Source: Albifimbria verrucaria
Taxonomy: Eukaryota; Ascomycota; Sordariomycetes; Hypocreales; Stachybotryaceae
Reading direction: 5' to 3'
Length of the DNA: 64,000 nucleotides
NCBI GenBank assembly: GCA_020081605.1
Contig: JAHREC010000013.1
Coordinates: 6,014,001 to 6,078,000, forward strand
Shown here: piece by piece, positions 45,056-57,727 of the stretch
How positions within the stretch are numbered: position 1 is the stretch's first letter
How the letters are laid out: each line of letters starts with the position of its first letter
Position numbers and translations under genes: made by a program
Notes under the pieces: generated by a model
The model's database searches: none
Seen by the model: the letters and a program-made list of their open reading frames with translations, nothing else
Told to the model about the DNA's origin: nothing

Positions 45056-47190
45056 ATGAAGGTAGCCGTAGTCGGCGGTGGCCGGCAGGCCTCGCCACAC
45101 TCAAGTTTCTTGTCACGGCGCACAAGTTCTTTCCAATCCCTCCCATCGAGGTCCGTCTATTTGAAGCAGAAGATGATATTGGAGGCACCTTTGTACATCG
45201 GGTATATGAAGATGCCGAGGTAAGATAGGAGACTCTTCATAACCTTCATCAGGAAGCCCACTTTGACTAACTCTGGTCTGTCCATGCTTAGCTCGTCTCA
45301 TCCAAGTATCTAACGGCCTTTTCTGATTTCCGCCTGCCTCTAAATGCACCAGACTTTTTAACTCCAGAGGCATATGTTCAGTATCTCCGTGACTACGTCA
45401 CCACCTTCAAGCTAGAGCGCTACATTGAATGCCAGGCCAAAGTTCTTCGCATCCGGCGAGGCCCTGGTAATGCCGGTCACATTGTCTCTGTCGTCAAGCC
45501 TGTTGATTTTACCTTTGATTGGGAGTGCGATGCTATTGCTGTGTGCTCAGGTCTAAATGGAAGACCCCGTATACCTGACATCAAGGGCATTGAACGAATC
45601 CCTACAGTCTTGCATTCTTCGCAGATAAAGACACGGGAGCAGTTTGGCCATGACACCAACGTGGTGATTCTAGGTGTCGGTGAGACTGGCATGGACATGG
45701 CCCACCTAGCCGTCACGTCGCCGACGAGATCTGTCACGGTGTGTCATCGAGACGGCTTCTTCTGCGGCCCAAAGGTATAATCGTTCTATGTCAAAGTAAT
45801 TTGTGAACCTCACTGACAGTAACTGCAGATCGTACCTTCACCTGTCAAGCGTGGTCAACCGCCGCCGGAGAGGCAGAATAAGCCAGTTGACACATCTGTA
45901 TGCAGTCTGTTTGATACGGCATACACTCACCCTGTTCTCCAGAGGAGCCCGCTACCCTGGCTTGTCTACGACAGATGGGTGAAGGGTATTCACTATTTCA
46001 TCTCTGGCACCGAGGAAGGCCCTGATCAGTGGGTAGGCCATATGAGCAAAGAACGCAAAAATCTCGACTCCAGTAAGCTTTTTAGGACTGTTTTCGCTAT
46101 ATTGGAGCTAATTGAAGCCAGTCTTTCTCGTAAAGTCAGATAGAGCATTACCGTACATGTCAGAAGGTCATCGTGCTGAGACCAAGTTCAACGAGACAAG
46201 GTCCAAATTTGTCAATGTGGTAATCAAGGATACCAAAGGAAGAAGGATTGATGTAGTGAGATGGCCAAAAGGCATCGACGAGGATGGCATAATGTCGTTT
46301 GAAGAAAGGCAGCCCCATGATGCTGTTAGTCAAGTGACCTAAGCCAAACCCGACGTGGTCGTGTTTGCGACAGGATTCGAAAGCGAATTCTCATACCTCG
46401 ACAGCGACTACCCTCAGCTGGCCCACGCCAGCGTACGTGGTATTTATAAGGAAAAGGACATATCTGTAGGTTTCATTGGGTTTGTCCGTCCCAGCATTGG
46501 TAAGTTTTTCTTATATGAGTATGCTTTAGTGGCACATTCTGACATCGAAAAGGAGCTATTCCGCCTTTAGCAGAGCTGCAAGCCCAGCTTTGGGTGCTAC
46601 GACTCTTGCAGCACGAGTACCCTACAGAGGTTCCTCGGGGCCTTATCCTAATTCTGTTGAGCCGTATGAGCTGGACTACAAGATGCACCCTCGAGCTGGA
46701 TATGACATTTTCGCAACCAGACGTGCAGTGGACCATGAGAGTTACGCATATCAGTTAGCACTTGACATCGGATCAGCTCCTACAATCACTTATGTAATGA
46801 GCAAGGGATGGAAACTATTCTTCACGTGGGCGTTTGGGTCGAATTTCAACCCCAAATTCAGATTGGTTGGGCCGTGGAAATGGGAGGAGGGTGCTGAGAG
46901 CATCATGCGGAACGAGCTTTATAACGTGGTGAAGCAGACGGGTGGGCTCGTCTGTAAGTGACATTCGGAGTTCAGATGACTCGGCATGCTAACAATTTAT
47001 CACAGATATTACCACTTATACGGTATTGCCATTCATCTTCTTTGGCACAATCAGCATAACGCTGTATGCGTGGTTTGGGTTCATCGATGCGGTGGAGAAA
47101 TTGCTATCTGGAGTCACCAAACCCCCAAGACACATGAGACGGGCAAGCAACGTCTTAACTAAAGGTGTTCTTAAAACTGTATTAGAATGA
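45056..47190 (+). CDS. Flavin-containing monooxygenase (FMO-like), with in-frame stop
   Basis: Six exons: 45056-45219, 45292-45774, 45829-46072, 46122-46499, 46553-46953 and 47006-47190, giving 619 codons after adding one base at 45082-45083 and one at 46637-46642. The N-terminal FAD loop reads VAVVGGGPAGLATLKF and the NADPH loop ILGVGETGMDMAHL. The FMO/Baeyer-Villiger-type ATG motif is in VVVFATGFESE, followed by FIGFVRPSIGAIPPLAELQ. A C-terminal hydrophobic helix (VLPFIFFGTISITLYAWF) suggests a membrane anchor, as in microsomal FMOs. Such enzymes oxygenate N- or S-containing or carbonyl substrates. A TAA at 46340-46342 sits in frame just before AKPDVVVFATGF, so the gene may be inactive or contain a base error. 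The fourth intron's acceptor (CGAAAAG) is weak. Confidence 0.75.
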
Positions 47191-47838
47191 CACTGGGTTG
47201 CCTTTAGTAGCGCTACTCTTGATTTGCATCAGAGACAGGAGATATACTCAAAGGTTCGAGGAGGGATATTTGTACTGGAGAATTCGAGGCTGGGATGATT
47301 TCAACTGGAATCCGTGTAAGTGGTTATATTACACAACAGAGCAGGTAAATAGTTATGAAAAATCATGTAGTCAACTCGGAATAATCATAAAGAGGTCAAA
47401 CTGTAGAATTGACCAGGAGTAAACAGCAAATAGCTTACAGCTGATTCCTTGTTTCAACAATTTGCACATCGCCTTGCTTTAGGGTAACTGTTGATATCAT
47501 GGTGAAGTACTTGTAGTAGAGGATGAGGAGATGAGAAGTAGGTAATTTAACAAGGTTTAAAAGGCACCACCGTTGAATCTACATATGAACTCATATTTTT
47601 AAAACATTCTGAGAGTGAAATATATGAGTAGGTACAGGTAGTGAGTTTGAACTGGAGACCTACATCAAGGTGCACCCGCAGAAGGTTGCCAGACATTCGG
47701 TGAAAGATAAGATAAGCGGCCTGACCGACCATCATTGCAGGGCTCACCGAGGTGAACAGGATCCAATATTTTTGCGCCCATCAAGACTTGCTTTCACCAA
47801 AGGCACATCACAGCCATTGCCCCTCCGTTGTGATAGAA
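47191..47838. other. Intergenic region
   Basis: No supported gene between the monooxygenase and TRM6. Confidence 0.5.
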
Positions 47839-49637
47839 ATGGCGAGGAATACAGTGCAGCCGAACGGCTGGGCGGCTCTCAAGCTGCCCGATGACACCAT
47901 GCGTGTCCTGCAGATCGTCCCTCACACGTACGTCGCACCGCCGCGCTAATCCTCCGAGACCCTGCGACTGACTTGCACCAGGACCATTGCACTCGGCAAA
48001 TACGGCTCGTTCCCCAGCAACCTGATCATCGAGCGTCCGTTCCATCTCACCTACGAGATCCAGGACAAGCGCGACGGCGAGAACTACTCGCGCCTGCGCG
48101 TGGTGCCTGCTGCAGAGGTCAACGCCGATGCGCTCGCCGACACCAGTGCCGATGCCAGCGCTGACCCTCCCGATGGCGACGCCGTCATTGTCCCCGCCGA
48201 CGGGGAGGAGCTGACGCTGGTCGATGAGGCTGGCCATGTTGTTGCCCGGTCGAACCGCGAGATCATTGACGACTCGGCGCGGCAAACACTGACCCTGGAG
48301 GAGATTGAAGAACTGAAAAGAAGGGCGCCTCGGCTGGAAAGGACCTGATCGCCAAGCTGCTCCTCTCCCACACGGCAATCGACCAGAAGACGGCCTACTC
48401 GCTAGCAAAGTACAAGCTGCTCAAGACGAAGAAGTACATCCGCCGCTTCACCATCCTTCCCTTAGATGTGCCACTGCTCGCTCAATACCTGCTTGAGGAC
48501 CGAGACGCATCAAAGATTCTCGAGCTGCGGCACGAGTCTCTCGGCCTCATTGGATGCTGGGCCGACGTGCACTTCGGAGGTGTGCCGACTCCCGCTGAGA
48601 CGGCACCCCACGGGGGCAGGTGGATGGTCGTAGACGACACCGGCGGTTTGCTGGTGGCGGCCATGGCAGAGCGCATGGGCATTCTGTACCAGGACAACGC
48701 CGGCGAGGTTCCCGAAGAGGAGAACCAAGAGTCAAAGGAACAGAAGCCCGAAGCCGCAGCAGAAAAGTCCACCGCCAATGGTGACGAGGCACAGCCCGAG
48801 ACATCGGCGCCACAGGAAGGCGACGCCCCTCAGTCGCCCCAGGCACAACGGCAAATCCGCAAAGACCTCGCCGTGACGACTTCGAGGTTCCTTACTCGCT
48901 CTCCAACACCATTACCCTCATCCACTCATACTCGCAACCCAACCTCAGCCTGCTGCGCTACTTCGACTTCGACAGCACCGACCCCAACCCGCCTTCTCCT
49001 TACCACCCGCTCTTCACAAACCTACTGCCTATCACCTGGTTGCAGCTCCTTTCTCCAGAGGATGAGCCCACGTACGCCGAGAGGCCCGAGGATGTCTCTC
49101 CCGAGGAGCTCGCTTCGTGGAAAACGAGCCGCAGAGGAAACTACCACCGCAAACGTCGCCGCTGGGCCCGTACTCAGCACATAGTCGACACCACTCGCGC
49201 TGGTGGCTTCTCTGGCCTTGCTGTCGCCAGCACAATGGACCCCATTTCCATCCTGCGTCACGCTCTGCCGCTGCTTGTGGGTGGCGCCCCATCGCCATCT
49301 ACTCGCAGAACGTCGAGCCGCTCGCCGCTCTGGCCGATTGCTTCAGCGTCGGCCGTCGCGGCGCGTGGGTGTCCGATCCGCCCGCCGAGGCCCAGGGCAA
49401 AACGCCCGCCGAGCTCGAGCACTGGCCCGGCTCCACCGATTTCCCCATAAACCCGACGCTGCTCCTGGGCGCGAGCATCCAGACCAGCAGAGCCAAGCGC
49501 TGGCAGGTCCTGCCAGGACGGACACATCCCTTCATGACGGGCAAGGGTGGCGCTGAGGATACATCTTCACGGGATGGAAAGCGGTGCCGGTGCACGGCAA
49601 GATCTCAGCAAGGGGCAAGTTCCAGAAGAAGAGGTAA
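47839..49637 (+). CDS. TRM6: tRNA (adenine58-N1)-methyltransferase non-catalytic subunit TRM6
   Basis: Exon 1 47839-47927, a 54-nt intron, and exon 2 47982-49637. Four restored bases (48316-48319, 48873-48875, 49287-49290 and 49557-49558) give exactly 583 codons. Recognisable Gcd10/Trm6 blocks: TIALGKYGSFPSNLIIERPF, then SHTAIDQKTAYSLAKYKLLK and KKYIRRFTILPLD. The Rossmann-like part continues with LELRHESLGLIGCWADVHFG and GRWMVVDDTGGLLVAAMAER. The C-terminus is NPTLLLGASIQTSRAKRWQV ... KGGAEGYIFTGWKAVPV. TRM6 pairs with catalytic TRM61 in the nucleus to make m1A58 in tRNAs, needed for initiator tRNA stability. Two acidic, low-complexity inserts (residues about 75-110 and 265-330) are typical of fungal members. 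It converges with ARPC3, whose stop is about 260 bp away. Confidence 0.9.
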
Positions 49638-49894
49638 AGAACAGAGATGATGGTTGGGAACGCCGCGGCATGGCGCAGAAGTGGCTGGTTGCGGGACTGT
49701 GAATGATACCCCTGGGCTATTGGATAGACGAATCCCGCCGTCGCCGTCATGTAAATATGAGAAAGAAGAAACGAAAACTGCCAGGACTGCACTTGCGACT
49801 CCGTCCGCTAATCGACTTCATGGATGTCACATTTTGCCCCTTTTTCTAAGCTCTAAAAACATCGCCGCTTGCATGATTCCTGCCCCTTGCTTGT

Positions 49895-50731
49895 TTACAA
49901 AGACTTGCCCATGAACTTTCTCTTGGTGAAGCTCAACCACCACTTGCTGGGCTTAGACTCGTCCTCCTCGTACACCCTCGCCAGTAACCGGGTCGCGAGC
50001 TCCTGTCGTACCTGCGCTAGGTATTGTCGCAGCTGCTCGGCGTCCTGTCTGTCGCGAGGAGCCTCGTACATCTGATTTCACCGCGCGTGTTAGCATCCGC
50101 CTTGAGAAAGGTTCCACGTTTGCCGGTTGTGATTGTGGCAGGCGAGTAGCAAAGTCTCACCTGGTTCAGCGGCCAGGCCGGGTCGCCGGGGATCGCAAAG
50201 TTGAGGTCGAGGGCCAGGTTCATGACATCCTTGGTAGCGTCTCTCGAAGAGGCCGTGGGCTTGATCTTGTTGAGGCAGTCGCTGACGAACCAGATGCCGT
50301 AGATGAGCAGCCTGTCGGCATTGCCCTGAATCTCGAAGTTGCGGAAGAAGGTATTTGCGCGGAAGAGCGAGAGAACCTCATCGAGGATGTCGTAGCTCTC
50401 GCTGTCCGGGTCGGGCGACTCGAACAGGGGCAGCGGCGGGTTAGGGAAAGGCAGGGTGTAGGCCGGGCCGCGGGTCTTGGTTCGGAGCGGGAGGAGAGGG
50501 AAGTTGCCGATGAGGCGGGGACGTTGGGGTCGTCGTTGAAGACGGAGTTGTAGGCCTAGGGAGAAAGACGACGTGTCAGTAGAGAGGTCCGCTTCTGGCC
50601 GCCATGGCATGGCCTGTCTCGTGCAGCATCGAGTCTGACACCCGAGACGCAGGCCGGGCCAATGCACGAAAGCAGGGACTCCTGCGATGCTTGCTGCTGG
50701 GGAAGGGATTGGAACAGGTGCGTACCGGCAT
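49895..50731 (-). CDS. ARC18: Arp2/3 complex subunit 3 (ARPC3/Arc18)
   Basis: Exons 50731-50726 (only ATG CCG), 50555-50161 and 50071-49895, giving 193 codons after adding one base in the G/C run at 50517-50520. The start MPAYNSVF arises by splicing the two-codon first exon across a 170-nt intron. The family sequence is clear: LIGNFPLLPLRTKTRGPA, then YDILDEVLSLFRANTFFRNF, NADRLLIYGIWFVSDCLNKI, and NFAIPGDPAWPLNQMYEAPR. The protein is a structural subunit of the Arp2/3 complex that nucleates branched actin at endocytic patches and hyphal tips. The 192-residue length is normal (about 175-190). The tiny first exon is a known pattern in fungal genes for this subunit class as far as I recall, but rests here on the splice-site and frame fit. 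Confidence 0.92.
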
Positions 50732-51666
50732 CTTGATGGAGGATTGGCGGAGCGGCCAAGCTGAAGCTATCTGGAAGCTGGTCCTGTCACTCTCAGGCGC
50801 AAGGTGGTTGTGGTTGGCAGGGCTGCTCTGGGAAGCTGTCGTCAGTGGGTGTGGGGCGGAAGCGAGGCTGATGGCTTGAGTTGGTGCCTTAGAATGGCTG
50901 TAGAAAATAAGGCATCGACTACCTAGACCTCAAGGCACAGAGTGACCTTCCCCAAGTGGCAGCCTACGGTGGGCGCCACAAAGTGGCTACCCCGGCAGGG
51001 ATCATGGCGCAGGTGACCACAGGTGACTAGACGAGCCAGGCCAAAAGCTGAAGGCTTACTCAGTCAGCGCACAGCCCATTAAGCACTATAATAGGCTGGC
51101 TGCCTAGGTCACGTGAGTTCGCTCTCAGGTCGCGCCGGGCCACTTTGCGGAACGTGGCAAAGAACGCGCCCTTTATCAGTCATAGGGCCGCCCAGTATTT
51201 GACCGCCCACTCTCCGCGTCTTTCAAGACTCAGCTGTGTAGCGCAACAACAACTCTCTCACGTCCACGAACCGACCGCATCGCCGGCCTTACGAGAGACG
51301 CGCGCGCGCCTCATTTTCCTGCACGGGAGCTTTTGACTTTTTTTACTTTTTATTTTTCCGCTGCGCTGCTACGCTGCCGCCTGGGACCAACTTGCTTTTT
51401 ATTCCCCTTCACCCCGCCTGTGGGACGCCCTACCACTTAGTGGCCGATCGGGCGTCAGCGCTTTCAGGGCAGCAAGCCGGGGTCACGCCGCCGCGTTGTT
51501 CGCGAGGAGAAGCCCGTGTCTAAAACCCAAACGCTATTGTTGATGCGCGGCTTGGAGTAAGCTTTTTGCGACGCTTGCACGCACCGTCCTTGTGCTGATC
51601 CATCCTCACCTCAGATCGATTTTTCAGCGCAGTTCCATCGTCGCCAAATTACGCGCTCTGTTGGAC
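50732..51666. other. Divergent intergenic region
   Basis: Shared promoter region of ARPC3 and the gene at 51667. Contains T-rich tracts at about 51330-51360 and no convincing frame. Confidence 0.5.
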
Positions 51667-53034
51667 ATGCCTGCATCGTGCCCCCGTCGTCGGGCAGTGG
51701 CGACTCCGTGCCAGAGACGCCGCCTTGCACCGCCGAACTGCTTGCGTCGCAGCCCCGAAACCCAAGAGAAGCGCCTTCGTCGGCCAGCAAAGGGCTCGCT
51801 TTTTGACACGCTGCGCCAGCATGCCGGCGTTTCGCTCTTCGTGCGCCCTATCTGCTGGACCGACCTTCACAGCCAGCTGCTCGGCGCTCATTTCGAGGAG
51901 TTGCCCCTTGCAGCACACCCTTGCCAGCCAACATTCCCGGATCACCGCCGTCCAGGGACATATGCGCCCGTCGCATACCATCACGACACTTAGCGATGCA
52001 TTAACTGAGATTCTTTCGCCTGGGGCCATGCACCCTTTGCTCAGTTCCAATGCTGTGCGAACTGTTCTCATGACGCTGTGGCCCGAAGCCCTGGGCAGGC
52101 CGCAATTTCTCCCGGAGCTTCACCTGTATTTTGGAGGTCGCGTCTACAGAGATGCCATACGTACCCAAGTCATATGGAATTATCCTACTGACGATTTGTC
52201 GTCATTCAAGTCTGTGTCTACGCGACCGGCTGATTCCTTCAACATCCCTCGACTGCGAGCTCCGGCCCTGCCAACCCATCAGATCTACCCATGCTCTGCT
52301 ACATGAGCAAAGGCCAATTGGCGTCAATACGAAAGAACCTCTTTCGCGTAGCGCCAGGTCCGAATCGAAGCTGGAACGAGCCAGTGTATCGTCTGCAACA
52401 ACTGAGAGCGAAGACGCTGGCGCCAACGAACCCGGATCATGACGCTCATTTTGTGGGGATCTTTCTCGCCATGGCTCAACGGCACTTTTACAACACGCCG
52501 CCACCGTCGTCGCGTAGGGATTCACAGTGGTCACCAGGCAACGCCAGGCCGCCGCGACCAAACTTCCAAGACATCAAGCTGAGGATACTCTCTCATGACA
52601 ACGAAACAGCTGAATTCCTAGTCTACACTGGTCATGTGACAGCCAAGTTTCTAGAACGATTTCACGACCCGAATCGCGTCCCGCAAGACGACAATGAAGA
52701 GGGTGTTCCTGGAATCAAGATAGAATACACCAGGGTCCCTATCTGGCCTATACTCGGACTCCGAGAACGTCTAGGCAAGGCGTTTGGGGAAGACATGGTT
52801 GGAGCTTTCGACGCGGATGAAATCAAGACTTGGGAAGACGAAGACGAGACCGAGGAGCAAGAAGAAGAACAAGAACAAGAAGAAGAGATAAATACAAACG
52901 GCAAGCGCAAGCGCGAAGCTTATAACGATGTCTTCAACGGGAGCTTCGAGGAAGAATCAGACGACGAGGCTGTGCTTACGAGGGAGAAGAGGAGACGGCT
53001 CAGCGAAGCAGCCCCGGTTGGGCTTGTGGTATAG
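51667..53034 (+). CDS. Conserved fungal protein with acidic C-terminus, unknown function
   Basis: ATG at 51667 (MPASC). Single missing bases in the C run at 51681-51685, the T run at 51800-51804 and the C run at 52288-52290 join three frames into 456 residues, and the codon count is then exact. The best-supported part is from about residue 200: LRAPALPTHQIYPMLCYMSK, GPNRSWNEPVYRLQQLRAKT, DHDAHFVGIFLAMAQRHFY, then KLRILSHDNETAEFLVYTGH and VPIWPILGLRERLGKAF. The tail is Glu-rich (EEQEEEQEQEEE) with a basic NLS-like GKRKREAY and EKRRRLSE. It is likely a nuclear or cytosolic protein; I cannot name a domain. The first 130 residues are low-complexity and less certain, and an undetected intron there is possible. 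Confidence 0.6.
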
Positions 53035-56025
53035 CAAACACTGGCCTCGACCGTCGTGGCAGCGCGACGCATGACGATGATTATGGCGACGGGGTTACAC
53101 ATGACGGCTGTGACATTAACTCGGCGTTGGGGAAGATGGCAGCATTAGCATTGGAACGGGCATTTTGCTTTATTTGGTTAACATTGGGACGAGAGAGATA
53201 CAGTTGTACAAGCACACGCGGAGGTATGCACGACACAAGCAGGAAGGCGCCGGCATTGAGTTAGTACCTAGGCAGGGATGGTCAACTTTGACTGTGGGGA
53301 GAGAGTTGATAGTTGATTTTTTTTTCTGAGGGAAGGATATTGTGGGACACGCGGATACACCTTTTGCGACCTCGAATAAGAGGACATCATGAACAGGGAT
53401 AGAATAACGAATACAAATTATGTCATGTTAATATGAGCGCATATTAAGGACGGGGCTTAGTGGAAGGGGCCACGAGGTCGATTCCTGGGGGTCTACATGG
53501 CGGCTGGGCGATACGCCAGGTGACGATCTGCGGAGTTGCACCGACAGGCCAGCTATCGAGCCTAAACCAAGCCCGTGCTCTCCTACTGGCCAGCAGCGTG
53601 CCATTTTCACCTCTCGTATTGGTGTTCTGTGGCATAATCTCATTTCGGGACGAACGTAGAAATAGGGCGGGGTTAGTTGGAGATTTGATCCGGAACTCCA
53701 GAGTGAGCTTGATCAATATGAAGAACAGTTGACCGTCTCCCAAGAACCTGTGGGGCTGCGGAGGGATATGCTGGTCTGTTACTTTATCCTCCCCACAGCA
53801 GACCTGTCAAAACGCCAATGCCGTTTCGCAGCAACGGGCCGAAGTCGAGAGGTCCACGGCGGGCTGGGGGATTGTTGAGTACGAGGAAGAAATGGAGCGA
53901 GGTCGGGTCCCACGGCTGCGTTAGCAAATAGTTAGGTATCCGTAGATGGGTTGGAGAAGTAAAGGTGCAGTTTGTACAGTAGGAGGGTGGCCAGCTCCTT
54001 GGCCTTGGTGCTACGCTGCATGCGCAATGGTATACCTGAGATGGGAGTGCATAAGCCATTGCATCATGACGGGTTTGTTACGCCGAGTGCCATGGCGTCT
54101 TGGGCACAGGCACACTAGCTGCCGGTGGTAATTGACGCCCGTCTCCGGAGTACGAGGTGCATGAGCAAAGCGCGTATTGACCGTGTTCTCGTGATGATGG
54201 ATAGTACTTAAGGTAGGTATTAGTATTAGTGTTAGTGTTAGTGTTGGTTTTTTCTTCGTTCAGCGGTGAAGAGAACAAGAGTGGATTGATTAAGTTAATT
54301 GGCTTGTTGGGAAAAGAAGGCAGCTGTCAGCGAGGTCCCGTTTGTTCGTTCGTCCCTTCCCGCAAGTGAACCACAACCAGAACCAGAAGTGAACCAGGAC
54401 CAGGCCCTGAAAACCTGGACGTGGATCCAGCAATTCCACCCACCCTGGTCAAATCTCAACTTCTCCATTCTCATCTTGCAGGTGGGTGGGCGCCTGCTCT
54501 GCTCCGCCGGGCAGGTTAACCTCCTTTCTCAATGATGGCTATCTGTGCAGTACAGTCTGTACTCTATACGCTTTTTTGAATTATCAGGATGCTTTGTCTC
54601 AGCCGCTCCCCCTTGTCTCAACCTTGATCCTCCGCATGAACGACGCCGGATCAGCCGTGTGGCTGACGACGGGTTGGATTGCGCCAGCTCCTTGAACAGA
54701 AATGAAGAGGTTGAACGGATAGGCGGTAAGTAAGCCCAAAGGACCATGGCCGATGTGACAGAGCAGCGGCCGTTCCACTCCTCCCATCCCATCCCATCCC
54801 CGCACATAATCGACGACTTCATTCCCTCTTTCAGAACTGCCCAAGCCAGATCCAGCATCAGGCCCTACATAGTACTACTACTACTACCAAGGCGTTGCTG
54901 TGCTGTGCCACTCCTCTCCCTCGTAACCCGACTTTGCCCTCCCAATTCAACTTCAATTCTCAGAAAGGGACGTGCTGACTGAGTCTGGGGTATGCAGCAC
55001 TTCAAACTGCCTCTTTGAAGAGCACAAGTTACATAGTATGCAGATGCTGTGGGGTATAGCATCATCTTCTTTTCTTCAGCAACCCCCGGCCTGCCAGGAA
55101 GGGACATTCTCGAACCCTTCCACGAATTAGACTCGTCGACTTTCACCCCGGACTGGGGTCATGCCTGCGTCGGTGGAGCGGAACTGGGTGCGGCCAGCCC
55201 CATGACTTCACCTGACCATCCCCAACTTCCCAATACGTCGCTCGCCCACACACCATTCATACCACCGCTTCCCAGGAACTGTGCATCACGATGCCGCATC
55301 TTGGTGTGGTGGCAGCACCGCTACGGCTTGTCCGGCTTCACACCACCCTCTTCACGAAGCCAAGCGCAAACTATGCATAGCCTAGATGTGGTTGCCTCGG
55401 CTCCTGCCAGGCACGCTGCCTTATTTCTTACTTTCAACATCACCAGAATATCATGTGCTTGAGCCTAATGGGCGGGACCTCTTGTCTTCCCCGCGGGAAG
55501 CATGCTGGCTGATGGAGCCTGTCCAAGAGCCGTACTTGACGGCATGCCTGTCTCGCCCATTCTGGTATTGTCCCCGGAGTCTCTGTCAAATTGAAGCCCT
55601 GGACAGCCATGCTCTTCGGACGACTCCTGCCTCCCAGGGCGAAGCAGACGCTTCTTCCGCAAGGGTGGGGAGCCTGTATGTGGATCGGCACTCAACACAT
55701 GGTCCGTGTGAGCCGGCGCAGGATCGTCAATTGTCACCCAAATTAACGTGGGTTTCTGCTATTATTGGCTGGGCAAGCACCGCACCTTGTCCCCAATGGT
55801 GGTTGGGTCGCGAAGAATTGTGGTAGTCCAGGAACCAGGGCCCCCTTCCCTCTTCTGCGAGACATCGTGAAGATATCTGGGAAGGTGGGTTCATGATTGG
55901 CCCCTGTGCCTCCTCAGCAAGCATGTATATAAGTGACCCGGTGCCTCCGTCTTTGGGCTTGTAGCCTGTCTTCTCTATCCCAGGTCGAGCCCAATCTCTT
56001 GTTTGCTTCATCCCTACATCCCAAC
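53035..56025. other. Long intergenic region, no supported gene
   Basis: 3 kb with only short competing frames. Contains a GTTAGT microsatellite (54218-54246), ACTACT and CATCCC repeats near 54785-54890, and a TATA box for the lipase. Confidence 0.45.
55926..55933 (+). promoter_or_regulatory. TATA box of the carboxylesterase gene
   Basis: TATATAAG lies about 95 bases upstream of the ATG at 56026, followed by a CT-rich leader. Confidence 0.55.
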
Positions 56026-57727
56026 ATGAAGCCAATTCAGATTCTTCAGACCCTAGGTCTGTTGACGGGCGTCCTGGCGCTGCCTGCCTCTGACAAGACT
56101 CTCGAGGACCGCGCGGCGAAGGTGACCGTCGCCCTCCCCACGGGAACCGTCATTGGCAGCTCGGCCTTGTCTATTGAATCATTCCGGGGCATCCCTTATG
56201 CCGACCCTCCCGTTGGACCCCTTCGCTTCAAGCCTCCCAAAAGCTTTCGAAGGCTCTCGGTACCTTTGATGCTTCCGGTATTGCTGCATCCTGCCCTCAG
56301 CTGTTCATCTCCTCCGCTGCTAGGGGTCTGCTTGGCAATGTTCTGAAGGAACTCTTGGATCTCCCTTTCCTCGACCCCATCTCTGGCCAAGAGGACTGTT
56401 TGACCATCAGTGTACAGCGACCTGCTGGCACCAAGCCTGGCGACAAGCTGCCTGTGCTGTTTTGGATTTTCGGCGGTGGCTTCCAGCTGGGAAGCAGCAA
56501 CATGTACGATGGCAGCAGCCTGCTTGCCGCGGCTGTTGCGCAGAAGCAGAACTTCATCTTCGTCGCCGTGAACCACCGCTCCGGCGCCTTTGGGTACCTG
56601 CCCGGTGCCGATATCCTCAAGGAGGGTAGCTCCAACGCTGGTCTTCTTGATCAGCGTATGGGTCTGGAATGGGTGGCCGATAACATTGCATCCTTCGGTG
56701 GTGATCCTGACAAGGTGACAATCTGGGGTGAATCGGCTGGTGCTATCTCCGTCTTCGACCAGATGCTTCTGTATGGAGGCAATGCCAACTACAAGGGCAA
56801 GCCCTCTTCCGTGGTGCCATCATGAACTCTGGAAGCTTGGTTCCTGCTGAGCCTAACGATTCTCCCAAGGCCGAGCTCATCTACGAGCAGGTTGTTCGAG
56901 AGGCTGGCTGCCAAGGACAGAGTGACAGACTGGCCTGTCTACGTAAGGTCGATTACAAGAAGATGCTTGATGCCGCCAACTCCGTACCCGGCATTTTGTC
57001 ATTCAACTCGGTTGCTCTCTCCTACCTGCCCCGTCCTGATGGCAAGGTTCTGGTTGCCAGCCCGGATGTCATGGTTAGCAGAGGACAGTACTACCCGGTG
57101 CCGATGATTATCGGAGACCAAGAAGATGAGGGCACACTCTTTGCTCTGTTCCAGCCCAATCTGACTACAACTACTGAGATTTCTGATTACCTTGGAGGTC
57201 TCTTCTTCCAGACCGCGTCCAGGGCACAGATGACTGAGCTCGTTAGCTCGTACAGCAGCTTCCTGACCGAAGGCAGTCCGTTCCGTACCGGTATCCTTAA
57301 CGAGTGGTACCCCGGTTTCAAGCGCCTTTCTGCCATCCTGGGAGATCTTGTCTTCACCCTCACCCGCCGTCTGTTCCTCGAGGAAACTGCCAGGCTCAAC
57401 CCCAAGGTCCCCTCTTGGTCCTACCTCGCTTCCTACAACTACGGTACTCCCATCATGGGCACTTTCCACGGGTCCGATCTGCTCCAGGTCTTCTACGGCA
57501 TCCTTCCCAACAACGCTGCGCGCAGCTGCCGCACCTACTACTTCAACTTCCTCCACAACCTCGACCCCAATGTCGGTGTCAAGGGATACGCCAACTGGCC
57601 CAAGTGGGCAGAGAAGAAGGAGCTGATGTGGTTCGAGACGGCCAACAGGAACTCTTACCTGCCTGATAACTTCAGGAGCAAGAGCTACGAGGTGATCAAG
57701 AAGCACGTCGCACAGCTTTACGTCTAA
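56026..57727 (+). CDS. Secreted type-B carboxylesterase / lipase
   Basis: Signal peptide 1-18 (MKPIQILQTLGLLTGVLA), total 567 residues with no introns. Type-B carboxylesterase hallmarks: FRGIPYADPPVGPLRF near the N-terminus, EDCLTISVQRP (signature 2), the oxyanion loop FGGGFQLG, and the nucleophile elbow GESAGA with Ser237. The acidic member is probably the Glu in GDQEDEGTLF, and the His is in MGTFHGSDLLQVFYG. This is the cholesterol-esterase/Candida-rugosa-lipase group, which hydrolyses acylglycerols or esters outside the cell. Frame breaks at 56245-56247 (T run) and 56802-56804 (C run) each need one base; the total is then exactly 568 codons. It stands alone between two long intergenic regions. 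Confidence 0.9.
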
